Origin: CAZUGA01 sp964619885
Lineage (GTDB): Bacteria; Pseudomonadota; Gammaproteobacteria; Methylococcales; UBA1147
NCBI GenBank assembly: GCA_964619885.1
Contig: CAZUGA010000009.1
Span: forward strand, 1 to 64,000
DNA: 64,000 bases
Direction of reading: 5' to 3'
How positions within the stretch are numbered: the stretch's first letter is position 1; each line of letters opens with the position of its first letter. The notes below the pieces were generated by a model, which was given only the letters and a program-made list of their open reading frames with translations, was not told the origin of the DNA and did not search any database. Below, piece after piece: positions 36,872-46,625 of the stretch. A program made the position numbers and the translations under genes.

Positions 36872-39800
36872 ATGAACGATATTCCTACGCCATCCACCAG
36901 CGCCTTGCTGTCTCGGGTAAATGTTTTATCCGCGCTTAGTGAATCGGAATTGAATTCGTTGGTCGATGAATGCATTTCCAATTCGTATCCGTTTGGCGAA
37001 ACAATAATTGAACCTGGTGATCCGTGCGAAGGCATCTATATCGTTAAGTCGGGTTCGGTCCGACTAATCGGCAACAATCAAGATAATGAAACCACAATAG
37101 GGCTTTGTAAACCCAGCGATAGTTTTGCGGAGATTAACGCGTTGCGCAATACGCCGTTTGATTTCACAGTTCGGGCGAGCAGTGATTGTGAAATATTAAT
37201 TATTTCTCGCGCAATACTGCTTTCCCTATGGGAACGGAGCCCCAAAACCGAAAAATTCATGACCCGCTATACCGCAATCAAGACTACCGGGGGGTTGATT
37301 GCTCGACTATTCGATTTAAAGGGAGCCACCGATGCGCACGATATTGAAAAACTGATCGAGGATATCGGCATCAAGCGGGTTGAATCAGGACAGACCATTC
37401 TGCAACAAGATACATGCGACGACCGGCGCCTCTATGTGATTCGGCAAGGCAGCGTGCGGATTACACGGCAAGAAGGAAACCGCGAATACGACGTTAGCGT
37501 GCTTAAGCCGGGTGCTACTTTTGGTGAACACGCCATGCTTAATTCGCAAAACCAACCCGCGTCGGCGATTGCGGAAACGACGGCCATACTGCTAGTCATA
37601 CCGGAGCAAACCGTTCAAACAATGTTGGAATATAATCCGGCGCTACGAGCCGGTCTGAACGAGCAAATTCAGGTCTTTGAACAAGAACTCAACCGGCAAA
37701 GAAAACTAAAGGGGCATTTATCCGGCCGATGGCATTTTGGATCGGAAAAATCTACGCTTGGCGCTAAAAACGTGCTGGGTCGGTTTCCGCTGATCGAACA
37801 GGAAGAAGAAATGGATTGCGGTGCCGCTTGCCTAGCGATGATTTGCCGCCATTTCGATGTCCATATCAGGCTCGAACAATTACGAGATTTTACCTCGGTT
37901 GACAGACAAGGCGCAACGCTTGAATCGCTTGCCGATGCCGGTGAACGGCTCGGATTTGTCGCTCGTGGGATTAGTGTGACATTCGCGGAATTAACGGATT
38001 TTGGTCTACCGTTTGTAGCCCACTGGCAGGGTTATCACTATGTTGTTGTCTACGGTGTGGATAAACATCAAATCTGGATTGCGGATCCGGCTAGTGGATT
38101 CAAACAATTGACCAAGGCTGAATTCGAAAAAGGTTGGCAGGGCACTTGCCTGCTGCTCGAGCGTGATAACCACAAAATGCAGAATAAAGTGGTTCCGCAA
38201 TTGGAAAGTAGCCTCAGTTACTTTGTTAAATTATTTAGACCGACGCTGCGTTCGTATGCGTTGGTCGCGATAACGTTGGCGTCGTTGACCGTCGCGCTCC
38301 CGCTGCTATTGCAACAAATATACGAATACATCGCATTTTTACCGGAGCAAGCTTGGTTAAAATTACTGATGTTGGGTTGGTTTGCGATATACGCTTTTAA
38401 ACAATTGGCCGACTTAATACGGAACTATCTTGTCACATCGTTAAAATTCCAAACCGGTGTCAAGGTCAAGGGCAATTTGATACAACATCTTTTGTATCAG
38501 CCGATCAGCTTCTTTGATAAACGCCGGTTGTCGGACATTTTTGCCCGCTTCAGAGATTACGACGATGTCGCAGGGTTTGTAACCGAACAGGGGGCCCAAA
38601 TCGCGGTTAACGCGGTCGTTGTTGTTATTTGCTTGATCGTTTTATTTTTTTATGATCCCTATTCGGCGGGTATATTGATCGTTAGCGTATTCCCGATCGC
38701 GTTATTATCCAGTCAACGTCCCGCCAATTTTAAAAAAACGCCGTTTAATGACGCAGATTTAGCCGAAACAATGTTGCGTGAGTCCTTTCAGGAAATTGAA
38801 ACCGTCAAGGCGCAGGGCGCGGAGTATTGGATGCGCTCTCGTTGGGAGACTTCGATACTGAAAAATTCAGAATCGAACCGTAATACAGAACGGAAAATTG
38901 CGAGCCGAAAGTTCGTTCTTCAATTACTTTTGGGTGGTGCGTTTACGTTTTTTATATGGAATGCAACATCCTTGTATTTGCAGCAAGATTTTACGACAGG
39001 ACAATTGATTGGCTGCATCATGATTGGGGCTGTCGGTTTAACCGGGCTGTACGAATTAGTTACAAGTTGGTACCAGTGGCAACAAACAAAACCACTATTT
39101 CAACGCCTCCAATCTATTGCTCAACTGCAACCGGAGCAACGCGTTGAAAATGTTGCCACCCATGTCGTATTGCCGGAACTTAACGGCCAAATTCGCATTG
39201 AAAATTTGTTTTTTCGCTATCAACAACATGACAGTTTCGTAATTGAAGGATTGAACGCAACGGTTAGGCCCGGTGAATGGGTTGAATTTGTCGGGCCTCG
39301 ACATAGCGGTAAATCGACACTGTCAAAACTGCTCATGGGTTTTTATCCGGTCATCGAAGGTGACATCAAGATTGACGGGTATCCGGTTAACTTGGTTGAA
39401 AAAGGGAGCCTAAGACGGCAAATAGGCTATGCGTCACAACGACCGGCCTTGATCACCGGAACTTTGGCGGATAACATCGCGCTCGGCATCGCTGCTCCAA
39501 TGCATAAGCGTATGATAGATGTCTGTCGTTTGGTCGACCTGGATGGTTTTATCAGTCAATTACCGGGCGGGTACGAATATTCGATTGCCGAAGATGACGA
39601 ACAATTCAACAAAGAGCAACGACAGCGTTTGGGTCTGGCTAGAGCATTGTACCGGTTGCCGTCGATACTGATTATCGATCAAGCGCTGTCGGAGCTATTG
39701 ATCAATATGGAGATCAAAATTCTGAATAAAATTCGTGCTGTTCACCCGGAGATGACGTTAATTTCATTTTCCGAACGGATAGCACCGAACTTGGAATCGA

Positions 39801-39916
39801 ATCAGATTTTTATGATTTATAATGGCATGGTCGCGGAAAGTGGAACCCGAAGCGAGCTACTGGAAAAGGACGGTCTTTATCGTCAATTACTAAAATCAAC
39901 GGAATCAGTCGGATGA
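36872..39916 (+). CDS. cNMP-binding/C39 peptidase ABC exporter with degenerate NBD
   Basis: 1014 residues. Two cNMP-binding domains (about 20-130 and 155-265), a C39 peptidase (DCGAACLAMICRHF with Cys, GYHYVVVYG with His, ADPASG with Asp, about 310-440), five or six TM helices and an NBD. Walker A (GPRHSGKST) and the Q-loop are intact, but the signature is FNKEQ instead of LSGGQ, Walker B reads LIIDQ with Gln for the catalytic Glu, and the H-loop His is replaced (FSERI). It is thus likely a catalytically poor partner of the canonical exporter at 55880. Peptidase residues are complete. Its stop overlaps the next ATG (ATGA). Confidence 0.85.
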   Translation: MNDIPTPSTSALLSRVNVLSALSESELNSLVDECISNSYPFGETIIEPGDPCEGIYIVKSGSVRLIGNNQDNETTIGLCKPSDSFAEINALRNTPFDFTVRASSDCEILIISRAILLSLWERSPKTEKFMTRYTAIKTTGGLIARLFDLKGATDAHDIEKLIEDIGIKRVESGQTILQQDTCDDRRLYVIRQGSVRITRQEGNREYDVSVLKPGATFGEHAMLNSQNQPASAIAETTAILLVIPEQTVQTMLEYNPALRAGLNEQIQVFEQELNRQRKLKGHLSGRWHFGSEKSTLGAKNVLGRFPLIEQEEEMDCGAACLAMICRHFDVHIRLEQLRDFTSVDRQGATLESLADAGERLGFVARGISVTFAELTDFGLPFVAHWQGYHYVVVYGVDKHQIWIADPASGFKQLTKAEFEKGWQGTCLLLERDNHKMQNKVVPQLESSLSYFVKLFRPTLRSYALVAITLASLTVALPLLLQQIYEYIAFLPEQAWLKLLMLGWFAIYAFKQLADLIRNYLVTSLKFQTGVKVKGNLIQHLLYQPISFFDKRRLSDIFARFRDYDDVAGFVTEQGAQIAVNAVVVVICLIVLFFYDPYSAGILIVSVFPIALLSSQRPANFKKTPFNDADLAETMLRESFQEIETVKAQGAEYWMRSRWETSILKNSESNRNTERKIASRKFVLQLLLGGAFTFFIWNATSLYLQQDFTTGQLIGCIMIGAVGLTGLYELVTSWYQWQQTKPLFQRLQSIAQLQPEQRVENVATHVVLPELNGQIRIENLFFRYQQHDSFVIEGLNATVRPGEWVEFVGPRHSGKSTLSKLLMGFYPVIEGDIKIDGYPVNLVEKGSLRRQIGYASQRPALITGTLADNIALGIAAPMHKRMIDVCRLVDLDGFISQLPGGYEYSIAEDDEQFNKEQRQRLGLARALYRLPSILIIDQALSELLINMEIKILNKIRAVHPEMTLISFSERIAPNLESNQIFMIYNGMVAESGTRSELLEKDGLYRQLLKSTESVG

Positions 39917-41169
39917 GAGACCTTACATTCGAAAATTTATCGTCCGTTTCGTACGGTGATGCACTGGAACGGCTTGAGCTTTTGCGAAATCGGTTGCGGT
40001 GGGCTACGCTTTTGGAGCGTCCCGATATTGAGGATTTGTTGGACCAATGCAACGAATTGAAAGACGAAATCTTATTGTTGTCCAGAAAAAGTCGAGATTT
40101 AATCACCGAATCACCGTCTCAAGCAGCGTTTCAAGACCCGCAAAAACCGGCAACGATAGAACGTAAATTTCAATTTGAAGGGGTCTTTGGGGAAAGTCCC
40201 AAGTTGTTACAGGCGTTGGAGATTGCTGAAAAGGCGGCGCCAACCAATTTGCCTGTGCTGATCGACGGTGAAAGCGGAACCGGTAAGGAGTTGATGGCGA
40301 AAATTCTCCATACCAACGGAAATCGCCGACAAAATGCGTTTGTATCGGTCAACTGCGGCGCTATTCCCGAGAACCTCATTGAATCCGAGTTGTTTGGACA
40401 CATGCGGGGGGCATTTACCGGTGCGACCAAAGATCGTAAAGGAAAATTTGAAAGCGCCAACAATGGAACCATCTTTCTGGATGAGATTGGTGAGTTACCG
40501 TTGATCGGACAGGTCAAGTTGCTTAGGGTGCTGCAATCGCAGGAAGTCCAGCGTGTCGGCTCTGACGAAACCATATCGATTGATACGCGTATCCTGGCGG
40601 CGACCAACCGGGATTTAATGCAGATGGTAAAAGAAGGTACCTTTAGAGAGGACCTTTATTATCGATTGAGCATTATTCACATTTCGTTACCGTCGTTGCG
40701 CGAACGCCAGGATGAAATTCCGTTATTGCTCCAATACTACAGCGATGAAGCGTCCGAAAGTCTCGGAGGTCAGCCGATTCAAATGTCGCCGGTGTTGCAG
40801 CAAACGTTGTTAAACTATCGTTATCCGGGGAATATTCGAGAACTGCGCAATTTGATTTATCGATTGACTTGCTTGGCGGACGGCATCGCGGATATCAAGC
40901 ATTTACCCGATGCGGTACTCGGGCGATCGGCGGCGGTCGAGGAAATAAACGATCAAACGGTCGAATTTGATATACAAGAGCTATCTTTGTCCGACGCAAA
41001 AAAAACAGCCAGCGATCAGGCGGAAAAGGAATATTTAATCAAAGCGTTGCAAGACAATGGCGGGAATGTCGCCGAATTAGCGCGAAGCATCGATATGAAT
41101 CGCTCGTATCTTCAAACGGTGATGAAAAAATACGGTTTGAGCGCCAAAGCGTTTAGAAAAAAGTCCTAA
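39913..41169 (+). CDS. Sigma-54-dependent transcriptional activator (AAA+)
   Basis: 418 residues. A short N-terminal region (about 75 residues, no classical receiver) is followed by the AAA+ domain: Walker A GESGTGKE, the sigma-54-contacting GAFTGA loop, Walker B TIFLDEIGEL and RFREDLYYRL-type arginine fingers (REDLYYRLS). A Fis-type helix-turn-helix ends the protein (GGNVAELARSIDMNRSYLQTV). Its ATG overlaps the exporter stop, so it is coupled to the system. It probably drives the sigma-54 promoters before the two leader-peptide genes. The 3' end is duplicated at 46174. Confidence 0.9.
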   Translation: MRDLTFENLSSVSYGDALERLELLRNRLRWATLLERPDIEDLLDQCNELKDEILLLSRKSRDLITESPSQAAFQDPQKPATIERKFQFEGVFGESPKLLQALEIAEKAAPTNLPVLIDGESGTGKELMAKILHTNGNRRQNAFVSVNCGAIPENLIESELFGHMRGAFTGATKDRKGKFESANNGTIFLDEIGELPLIGQVKLLRVLQSQEVQRVGSDETISIDTRILAATNRDLMQMVKEGTFREDLYYRLSIIHISLPSLRERQDEIPLLLQYYSDEASESLGGQPIQMSPVLQQTLLNYRYPGNIRELRNLIYRLTCLADGIADIKHLPDAVLGRSAAVEEINDQTVEFDIQELSLSDAKKTASDQAEKEYLIKALQDNGGNVAELARSIDMNRSYLQTVMKKYGLSAKAFRKKS

Positions 41170-41177
41170 TATGTATT
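41134..41177 (+). repeat. 44-bp direct repeat, copy 1 (end of activator gene)
   Basis: Covers the last 36 bases of the activator gene plus 8 bases after it. An identical copy is at 46174-46217. See that entry and the finding on segment boundaries. Confidence 0.9.
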
Positions 41178-41317
41178 AGCTAAAACTAGATTTGATAGAC
41201 AGTGTCTGATTTGATCACATTCGAATGGCACCTTTTTATTGGAAGCCAGTAATATCACCTTGTTGCGACCGGATCCAGTGTGCCAGAAGCCGTCATTCGT
41301 GAAAGAACTCTGTCTGT

Positions 41318-41467
41318 CTAGAAGTAAAAGTCAAGACACGACTCATTGACGCCACTGGCCACGGCGCAGACCGTCAAAAAAATGATATCAATTAACCCAT
41401 GGATATTATTGCGGTCTATTCGGGGGTATTCTAACAACGAGAAATGTTCGATGAGGTAGGGAGTCAT
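41318..41467 (-). pseudogene. ISAs1-family transposase N-terminal remnant
   Basis: 49 residues from an ATG with AGGAG upstream. LIEHFSLLEYPRIDRNNIHGLIDIIFLTVCAVASG is the N-terminal signature of ISAs1 transposases, which are about 370-440 residues. The frame ends at a stop after the match. Dead fragment. Confidence 0.8.
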
Positions 41468-41690
41468 GAGAAACTCCTAATGTTGTTTCTCTTATTAGTC
41501 TCCCATCTTGCTAGTTTTATGAAAATTTATATGCGCTTACCCTATTTTAGTTCGCGGCTTTTGTATAATAATTTAAATTTGTAGTTGCCTTTATCTGGGT
41601 ATGCTTTCATCCTCAGATTCGGCGAAGTTAAAGCCGGCTTTAATTTGATAACTGACTCTAAACTAAAATTTCAGGTTTTTTTAGGGGCGA

Positions 41691-41813
41691 TCAGATAGAT
41701 TTGCTCAAAACCCTGCGTTTAACAACCCAATCAACGTACAAACTACCAACCGCTGCACCTATCACAACAACAATCAAACCCAAACGGCCAATATCTTTAA
41801 TGTTCTTCATCAT
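41691..41813 (-). CDS. Small single-TM protein (about 40 aa)
   Basis: MMKNIKDIGRLG, then a hydrophobic helix (LIVVVIGAAVGSLYV) and a basic tail (VVKRRVLSKSI). AAGG lies six bases before the first ATG. The hydrophobic core with charged ends fits a small membrane protein. Its function is unknown. Confidence 0.5.
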   Translation of the reverse strand: MMKNIKDIGRLGLIVVVIGAAVGSLYVDWVVKRRVLSKSI

Positions 41814-42660
41814 TTCAACCTTAATCAGTTAACAGATAATTTTGAGTTCTAAGCAACGCTCCATGCTTTTATTCTTCGGGATAAAAATGCAATCCTTCGA
41901 AAAAATATTTATGCTGTCCTCGTTCAATTCAATGTCGCATCGCTTGATAAACTGGTCATATTATCGATATAGCAAACGATGGGCCAAATTCTCTCTTGAA
42001 CCCGGCCTTTAAGGTTTATGCTATTGATATTTCAGTAATAAATTGAGTTTCGTGTGGTGATGTGTGATATCCTTGTATCTATATACCAGTCGTTTTATAC
42101 CAAACGACTTTCACCCACACAGAAGGGTAATAACCAACATATTGATTGGATGCCTTCGGGATTAAATAAAACTACCAATAAACCAATGTCATCTAATTTG
42201 GGTAGGCAAGATTGAAAATTGGGATTGGGTAATGCCGCACATAACTCGTATGGTCAAAATATTCATGCGGGTTTCTGATAGTAATATTTCATTAAACCAC
42301 GTCATGCGGAATTGATAATTTACGGGGAATAATTTTCCTTCACTTAGCGTACGTGTTCGCACCACAGGACTTCAGACCCCCGGAAAAACCGGTAACGTCA
42401 AAAAGATTTGATAACCCCACCGATAAAGTGTTCCAAAACAGCGTTCCTTATTCGATGTTTTATTAACATCACAAAAAATCGTTTTAGAACCTATTAATAT
42501 ATCGATCAGAACAGCTGTCCGATTTTGCTCAATTTAACACTCTGCCAATCACTCGACGTATCCCTCATCATCGAATCTTCGCACGATGCCACCCGACGCC
42601 TAGCTACTATCCCCATAGACACACCGTAGTAAGGATCCGCGGTTTCCTACCTTGAGACTT

Positions 42661-42726
42661 GTTAGACACCTGCCCGGCAGCACCGTGCCAAGCGTAGCAT
42701 CTCTCCTGTATGGGCAGGTATCTAAC
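42661..42726. repeat. Inverted repeat, 15-bp arms (one mismatch), 36-base loop
   Basis: GTTAGACACCTGCCC (42661-42675) and GGGCAGGTATCTAAC (42712-42726) pair except at one position, and pairing extends to about 17. It is a stable stem. It could be the end of a mobile element or a structured transcript. The GTT/AAC order is opposite to that of integron attC sites. Confidence 0.65.
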
Positions 42727-43067
42727 AACCCTTAACAAGAGCAGTCTCTCGGGCATCGATGAAAATCATCTATAAATTGGCGGTAATGTGCCATAGGCAT
42801 CTGTGGTACCGGTAATTATGTTACTTCGACCCTAATTATTCTCTGATTCCGATCACGCCACCTGAGCGATTTGGTATATAAGCGATACCAACACGAACCG
42901 GAGGCTTGAGTGTAGGAACCTAGATTTGATGAGGCTGGTATTGTCCTTTGGGGTATAGAAATTTGACCAGACTGCTGGTCGTACGATTTTCAGATTCGTA
43001 ATCTTCGAAAAATCCGGCGCGTTGAATATAAGCCGGTAATTTCCCGCGGTCCTCGTTATTCCGATTT

Positions 43068-43898
43068 CTAAGGCCTATCAAACAAGAAGGCTTTTATGCG
43101 AGTAATGATTCCGGGCCGTGGTTCGATGTTTTTAACATAAAGCCGTTGATTTAGTGGGATGCGTTTCAGGCGCTCGTCTAGTGTTTGCGTTTTTAGCTGC
43201 AGTTTCTCGGCTAGTTGCAATAGAGCTTCCGTGTGGTCGTTCTCATCGGTTGAGGAAATCTCGTTGGAGTTGTTGGTCATGCGCAAAGACTCCGAAGCTT
43301 GCGCTTGTGCATCGGCCTTTCCCCTGATTTCATTTGCGATATCGTTCAATTCATCGCTTATCGACCAAATATCGGTTTTCAAGTCGGTGGCATTTCCAAG
43401 AATATGACGCATAGAGGCGTCCTTGGCGTCCAGATAACATTGAATCACTATGTCTATATCTAATAAAACAATCTTGGTAACGGCGACAATAATTGTCCTT
43501 TTTGATTTACCCGAATCTGCATAACGACGCGCTATCAAATCAATGAATTGTTCCAACATGAAACAATATGCGCCGATGTACCAGTCCGGGGTCAGTCCGA
43601 CGCGGTAATGCGTGCCACCAATCTCAGCTGCTTTTTCGTAATATTGATTACCATACTGACCGTCAAACAATAATTTTTGCCAATGTTGCTTTTGTTTTGA
43701 TCTGGCTCTATCGATGGAGTCCTGGCTCGAAAACAATGATTTCAACTCGGGTTGCGCCAGAATATGTTCATAAAATCGATCCAGCATATCATCCATTACG
43801 GGGTCGATAATAGCTTTGGCTTTTTGGAGTTCAGTAAAATCAGTCGCACCGATATTGAGAAACCTTAGGCGCGCTTCCATCATTTTTGTTTTCGGCAT
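43068..43898 (-). CDS. Globin-coupled sensor (protoglobin-type) protein
   Basis: 276 residues. The N-terminal 160 form a sensor globin: RLRFLNIGATDFTELQK, a haem pocket region with the proximal His in GGTHYRVGLTPDWYIGAYC, and helices through DIVIQCYLDAKD. The C-terminal part is a coiled segment (ALLQLAEKLQLKTQTLDERLKRIPLNQRLYVKN) without a recognised enzymatic or methyl-accepting domain. It probably senses O2 or another gas through haem. It lies in the accessory region, with no partner nearby. Confidence 0.8.
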   Translation of the reverse strand: MPKTKMMEARLRFLNIGATDFTELQKAKAIIDPVMDDMLDRFYEHILAQPELKSLFSSQDSIDRARSKQKQHWQKLLFDGQYGNQYYEKAAEIGGTHYRVGLTPDWYIGAYCFMLEQFIDLIARRYADSGKSKRTIIVAVTKIVLLDIDIVIQCYLDAKDASMRHILGNATDLKTDIWSISDELNDIANEIRGKADAQAQASESLRMTNNSNEISSTDENDHTEALLQLAEKLQLKTQTLDERLKRIPLNQRLYVKNIEPRPGIITRIKAFLFDRP

Positions 43899-43929
43899 TT
43901 CTAGTCTTTAGTTAAATCCGGTGTTAATA

Positions 43930-44145
43930 AAACAAAATTACCCTGTAGTTTGTAGTTCCCCAGTGTTGAACATGGTTGCTATGGCAATGCGGGCATTTCG
44001 AATCTTCCTCAACACATTCCTCTATTTGAGTGAGCACCTCTTCTTGTGCGGTTTGCTCTGTAAGTCTTTATATCAACAACATTCGTTGCTTCACCGTCAA
44101 TGCTTCTACTTGATCTAGATAACTTCGAAATTTAGTCTTTCTCAC
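43930..44145 (-). pseudogene. IS1595/IS1-like transposase N-terminal remnant, frameshifted
   Basis: A GTG at 44145 with GGAGG upstream opens MRKTKFRSYLDQVEALTVKQR, then a stop. Sequence in the next frame continues LTEQTAQEEVLTQIEECVEED and the zinc-finger CPHCHSNHVQHWGTTNYR, as in these transposases. One frame change plus truncation after NYR make it dead. Confidence 0.7.
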
Positions 44146-44398
44146 CTTGAATCCTCCAAGTAGCTTTTATTCTATTATATGGAGAACCAACAGAGAACGC
44201 GAACAGAGCCTTTTATAAATAAACTACTCGACGGTGCCAGGGGCGGTGAATAAGTCGAATAAACAGCCTTTATTGTCAAATGGAAATCTACCGAAGGAAC
44301 TGTCAGTTGTCAATTCTGATGTGTTAGCTGTTAGCCCAAAGCTGTAATATCCCCTTTGTCCAAAGCTAAAATGTCCCTTTTTGATTTCAGGAGTGGGC

Positions 44399-44760
44399 GT
44401 GACGAAGGAATCTATACCGATGAGCCAGAAAGAAATGGGTCGGCTGGAAGTCATCCAGGCGACGGTTGGCAAGCAAATTCGCCAAGTAGATGCGAGTCGG
44501 CAGCTAGGATTGAGCATCCGACAGGTGAAACGTCTGGTGCGGCGCTACCGACGGGACGGTGCGGCCGGGTTAGTCTCAGGCCACCGTGGTCAAAGGCCCA
44601 ACAATGCCATTGCCGCCGGAGTGCGTGAGGAGGCTATGAACTTAGTGCAAAGCCAATATGCTGACTTTACGCCGACCTTCGCCCATGAAGAACTAACAGA
44701 GATCCATGGCTATGGGTTTTCCGTCGAAACCCTTCACCAATGGAGAATAAATGGGGTCGA
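44399..44760 (+). pseudogene. ISNCY-family transposase N-terminal remnant
   Basis: GTG at 44399 follows AGGAG. MSQKEMGRLEVIQ, RQLGLSIRQVKRLVRRYRRDG, AAGLVSGHRGQRPNN and SVETLHQW match ISNCY transposases (about 400-470 residues). Homology ends near 44752, where GGGGTCGAAGTAACAT, a sequence repeated inversely at 42818 and 46318, begins. A second element therefore truncated it. Upstream, 44245-44259 matches the end of the 8.7-kb inverted repeat. Confidence 0.75.
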
Positions 44761-45010
44761 AGTAACATTAAATTCATTGTCCAGGACTGATAGCTTCCGC
44801 TCGGTATTTGTCTTTCAATTTGACGGTCTGAATGACGGCTCATAGTCCGTAGCAGACGTTGAGAACGCTACGAAACTGTTCGGTTGACCAGCCGGAAAGC
44901 GCCAGAAGTGACCATTTATAGCATTGATAAAATAAAACTTCGAACCCAATTATTAGGAATACTGTCTTGTCATTGGGTCAAATTCCACACTCATGATTTC
45001 GGAACATTGT

Positions 45011-45884
45011 TTACTCTGTTGGGAAACCGTAAAGTGTAGAGGGATTGTCCACTAAGATACGGCGCTGCAAGGCAGAATCAGGAGTCCATTGGGCAAGCAA
45101 ATCCAGCAGATCACCATCGTTAGCCATTGGTTTCGAGGTCATCGGATGCGGCCAGTTTGTAGCCCATAGGCAACGTGCCGGTTTGGCGTCGATTAGAGTC
45201 TGGGCAATCGGCGCTACATCGCTGTAGTCTGGTCCCGGGTCACGACCCAAATAATAGGCTCCTGATAGCTTGGCCCACACTTCACCGCTGGTCATACGTT
45301 CCAATAGCCAACGGAACCCCAGATTATGAAGTCCTGTAGCAACTGGCATGTATCCCATGTGATCGCAAACCAAGGGTACAGGCAAACGCTCAAACGTGGC
45401 CATTATTTCAGTATCCAATGTACTGACGTCCAAAAAGATCTCTAGATGCCTATTCATTTCTTCTATCCGATCAGCTAGACGCGGGCAATCAGCCAGACCG
45501 GCACCAGTTTTGAACAGCGGATTGATGCGTACACCCCGTACGCCAGCATCGTTCAATTGGTTCAGTGTGCGATCATCCACTTTCGAGGCCGCAAAATGCA
45601 CCTTCACTTGCTTCGATTGCAGCCAGCAGGGCACGATTGTCGGTTCCGTAGACGCTTGGTTGAACAATTATCGCCCGCGTTAGGCCAAGAGTCGCGAGAA
45701 TGCATTGATAAGTGCCTAACAAAGCCTCGGGCGGGTCATAGTTGCGATTAGAATCAAGCGAATAGTGCGCCAACGGACCTAGAATGTGAGCGTGACAATC
45801 ACACGCTCCCGGCGGCACAGTCAAATCTGGCGCGCGGGGATTGGGATCCGGTCCAGCACATAACGGCAGTCGTCGTACTTTCAT
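45011..45884 (-). pseudogene. Amidohydrolase (2-pyrone-4,6-dicarboxylate hydrolase-like), frameshifted
   Basis: Two frames make one protein: the first (45884 to about 45590) has GACDCHAHILGP and ALLGTYQCILATLGLTRAIIVQPSVYG; the second (about 45610 to 45011) has NDAGVRGVRINP, PLVCDHMGY and CLWATNWPHPM. The family carries the metal ligands H-x-H, the later His and Asp, all visible across the two parts. A single frameshift near 45590-45610 breaks the gene. Known relatives hydrolyse PDC lactone or similar substrates. Confidence 0.75.
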
Positions 45885-46077
45885 TGCCCATGATCATAAC
45901 CGCGCCGGAAAGAATTGTATATGCGCAACCACTCCGCGATATAGTGTGGGAAGAATTCGAACTCGAGAGAACCACAGCACTGCAGATCCTTCAGAAGTAT
46001 CGCGTAATTACTGGCACCGTTAAGCTACAATTTCGGAGTGAATTTCAATCGATCGTGCCAAATGGCGGCTTAGGCTC

Positions 46078-46177
46078 GGGTGCCGCCAGTTTAGATATAT
46101 CGATGGATCGGCAGTCTCAGGGGTAAAAGCGGACGCTCAATTCCAAGGGAATCTTGCACAGTCTATCGAATAAGGTT
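46078..46177 (+). repeat. 100-bp direct repeat, copy 1
   Basis: Matches 52311-52410 with no gaps and 8 differences (92 percent). The two copies flank the monooxygenase segment. The end of this copy touches the 44-bp repeat at 46174. Confidence 0.85.
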
Positions 46178-46217
46178 TGAGCGCCAAAGCGTTTAGAAAA
46201 AAGTCCTAATATGTATT
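46174..46217 (+). repeat. 44-bp direct repeat, copy 2 (ectopic activator 3' end)
   Basis: Identical to 41134-41177, which encodes the last residues (SAKAFRKKS) of the sigma-54 activator. This copy has no gene upstream. Together the copies bracket 5.0 kb of accessory DNA. Confidence 0.9.
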
Positions 46218-46625
46218 CGTGACATTACCAAGGGAAGCAGTCAATCAGATTACAAATAAAACCTTGTTATGACTGGCTCCAGTGTGCCATGAGCAGCCTT
46301 TCTCGGTAGTGGTAATTATGTTACATCGACCCCAATAATTTTGGATTTTAACGGGATTGACTTTCTTGGCCAGGCCTTTGACAATGAGGTATTTAGAGTA
46401 GTCCGAGGTCACCGCTCATCATTTCCACTGTGCCCAAAAATATCATTTGCGGCGTTAGCTTTTCACAACCAAAGTTTAATGCCCTAGACCACATAGCACA
46501 CCGGGAAACAACGTTCATCGAAACGCTGAGAAACGAAAATTTTTTCCAATAGCTATAAAAAACCGTAACCCGTAGGAGCCTGCTTGCCATTTGGACGCGG
46601 CATTCTCGTGCAGCATGTTTATAAC

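Larger units (their letters stand above)
41170..43067. other. 1.9 kb region of IS debris, one small gene and a hairpin
   Basis: Contains the ISAs1-type remnant (41318-41467), a small membrane-protein gene (41691-41813), and an inverted repeat at 42661-42726. Strings ATGTTACTTCGACCC (42818) and related ends also recur at 44754 and 46318. The rest appears non-coding. Confidence 0.6.
45885..46625. other. Repeat junction region, no gene recognised
   Basis: Holds the 100-bp repeat (46078-46177), the 44-bp repeat (46174-46217) and an IS-like end near 46318. Short frames are present but have no recognised product or ribosome site. Confidence 0.5.

Noticed and set aside
42661..42726. Possible integron attC site (GTTAGAC ... 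ATCTAAC)
   Set aside because: The order is GTTRRRY then RYYYAAC, opposite to attC, and no cassette array or integrase is present.
43921..44118. 65-residue + strand frame
   Set aside because: It is the antisense of the IS1595-like remnant.
45890..46126. Plus-strand frame MIITAPERIVYAQ...
   Set aside because: Crosses into the 100-bp repeat, has no recognised domain, and begins at the divergent start of the broken amidohydrolase gene.
46393..46590. 65-residue minus-strand frame
   Set aside because: Lies within repeat-rich sequence, no ribosome site or homology seen.
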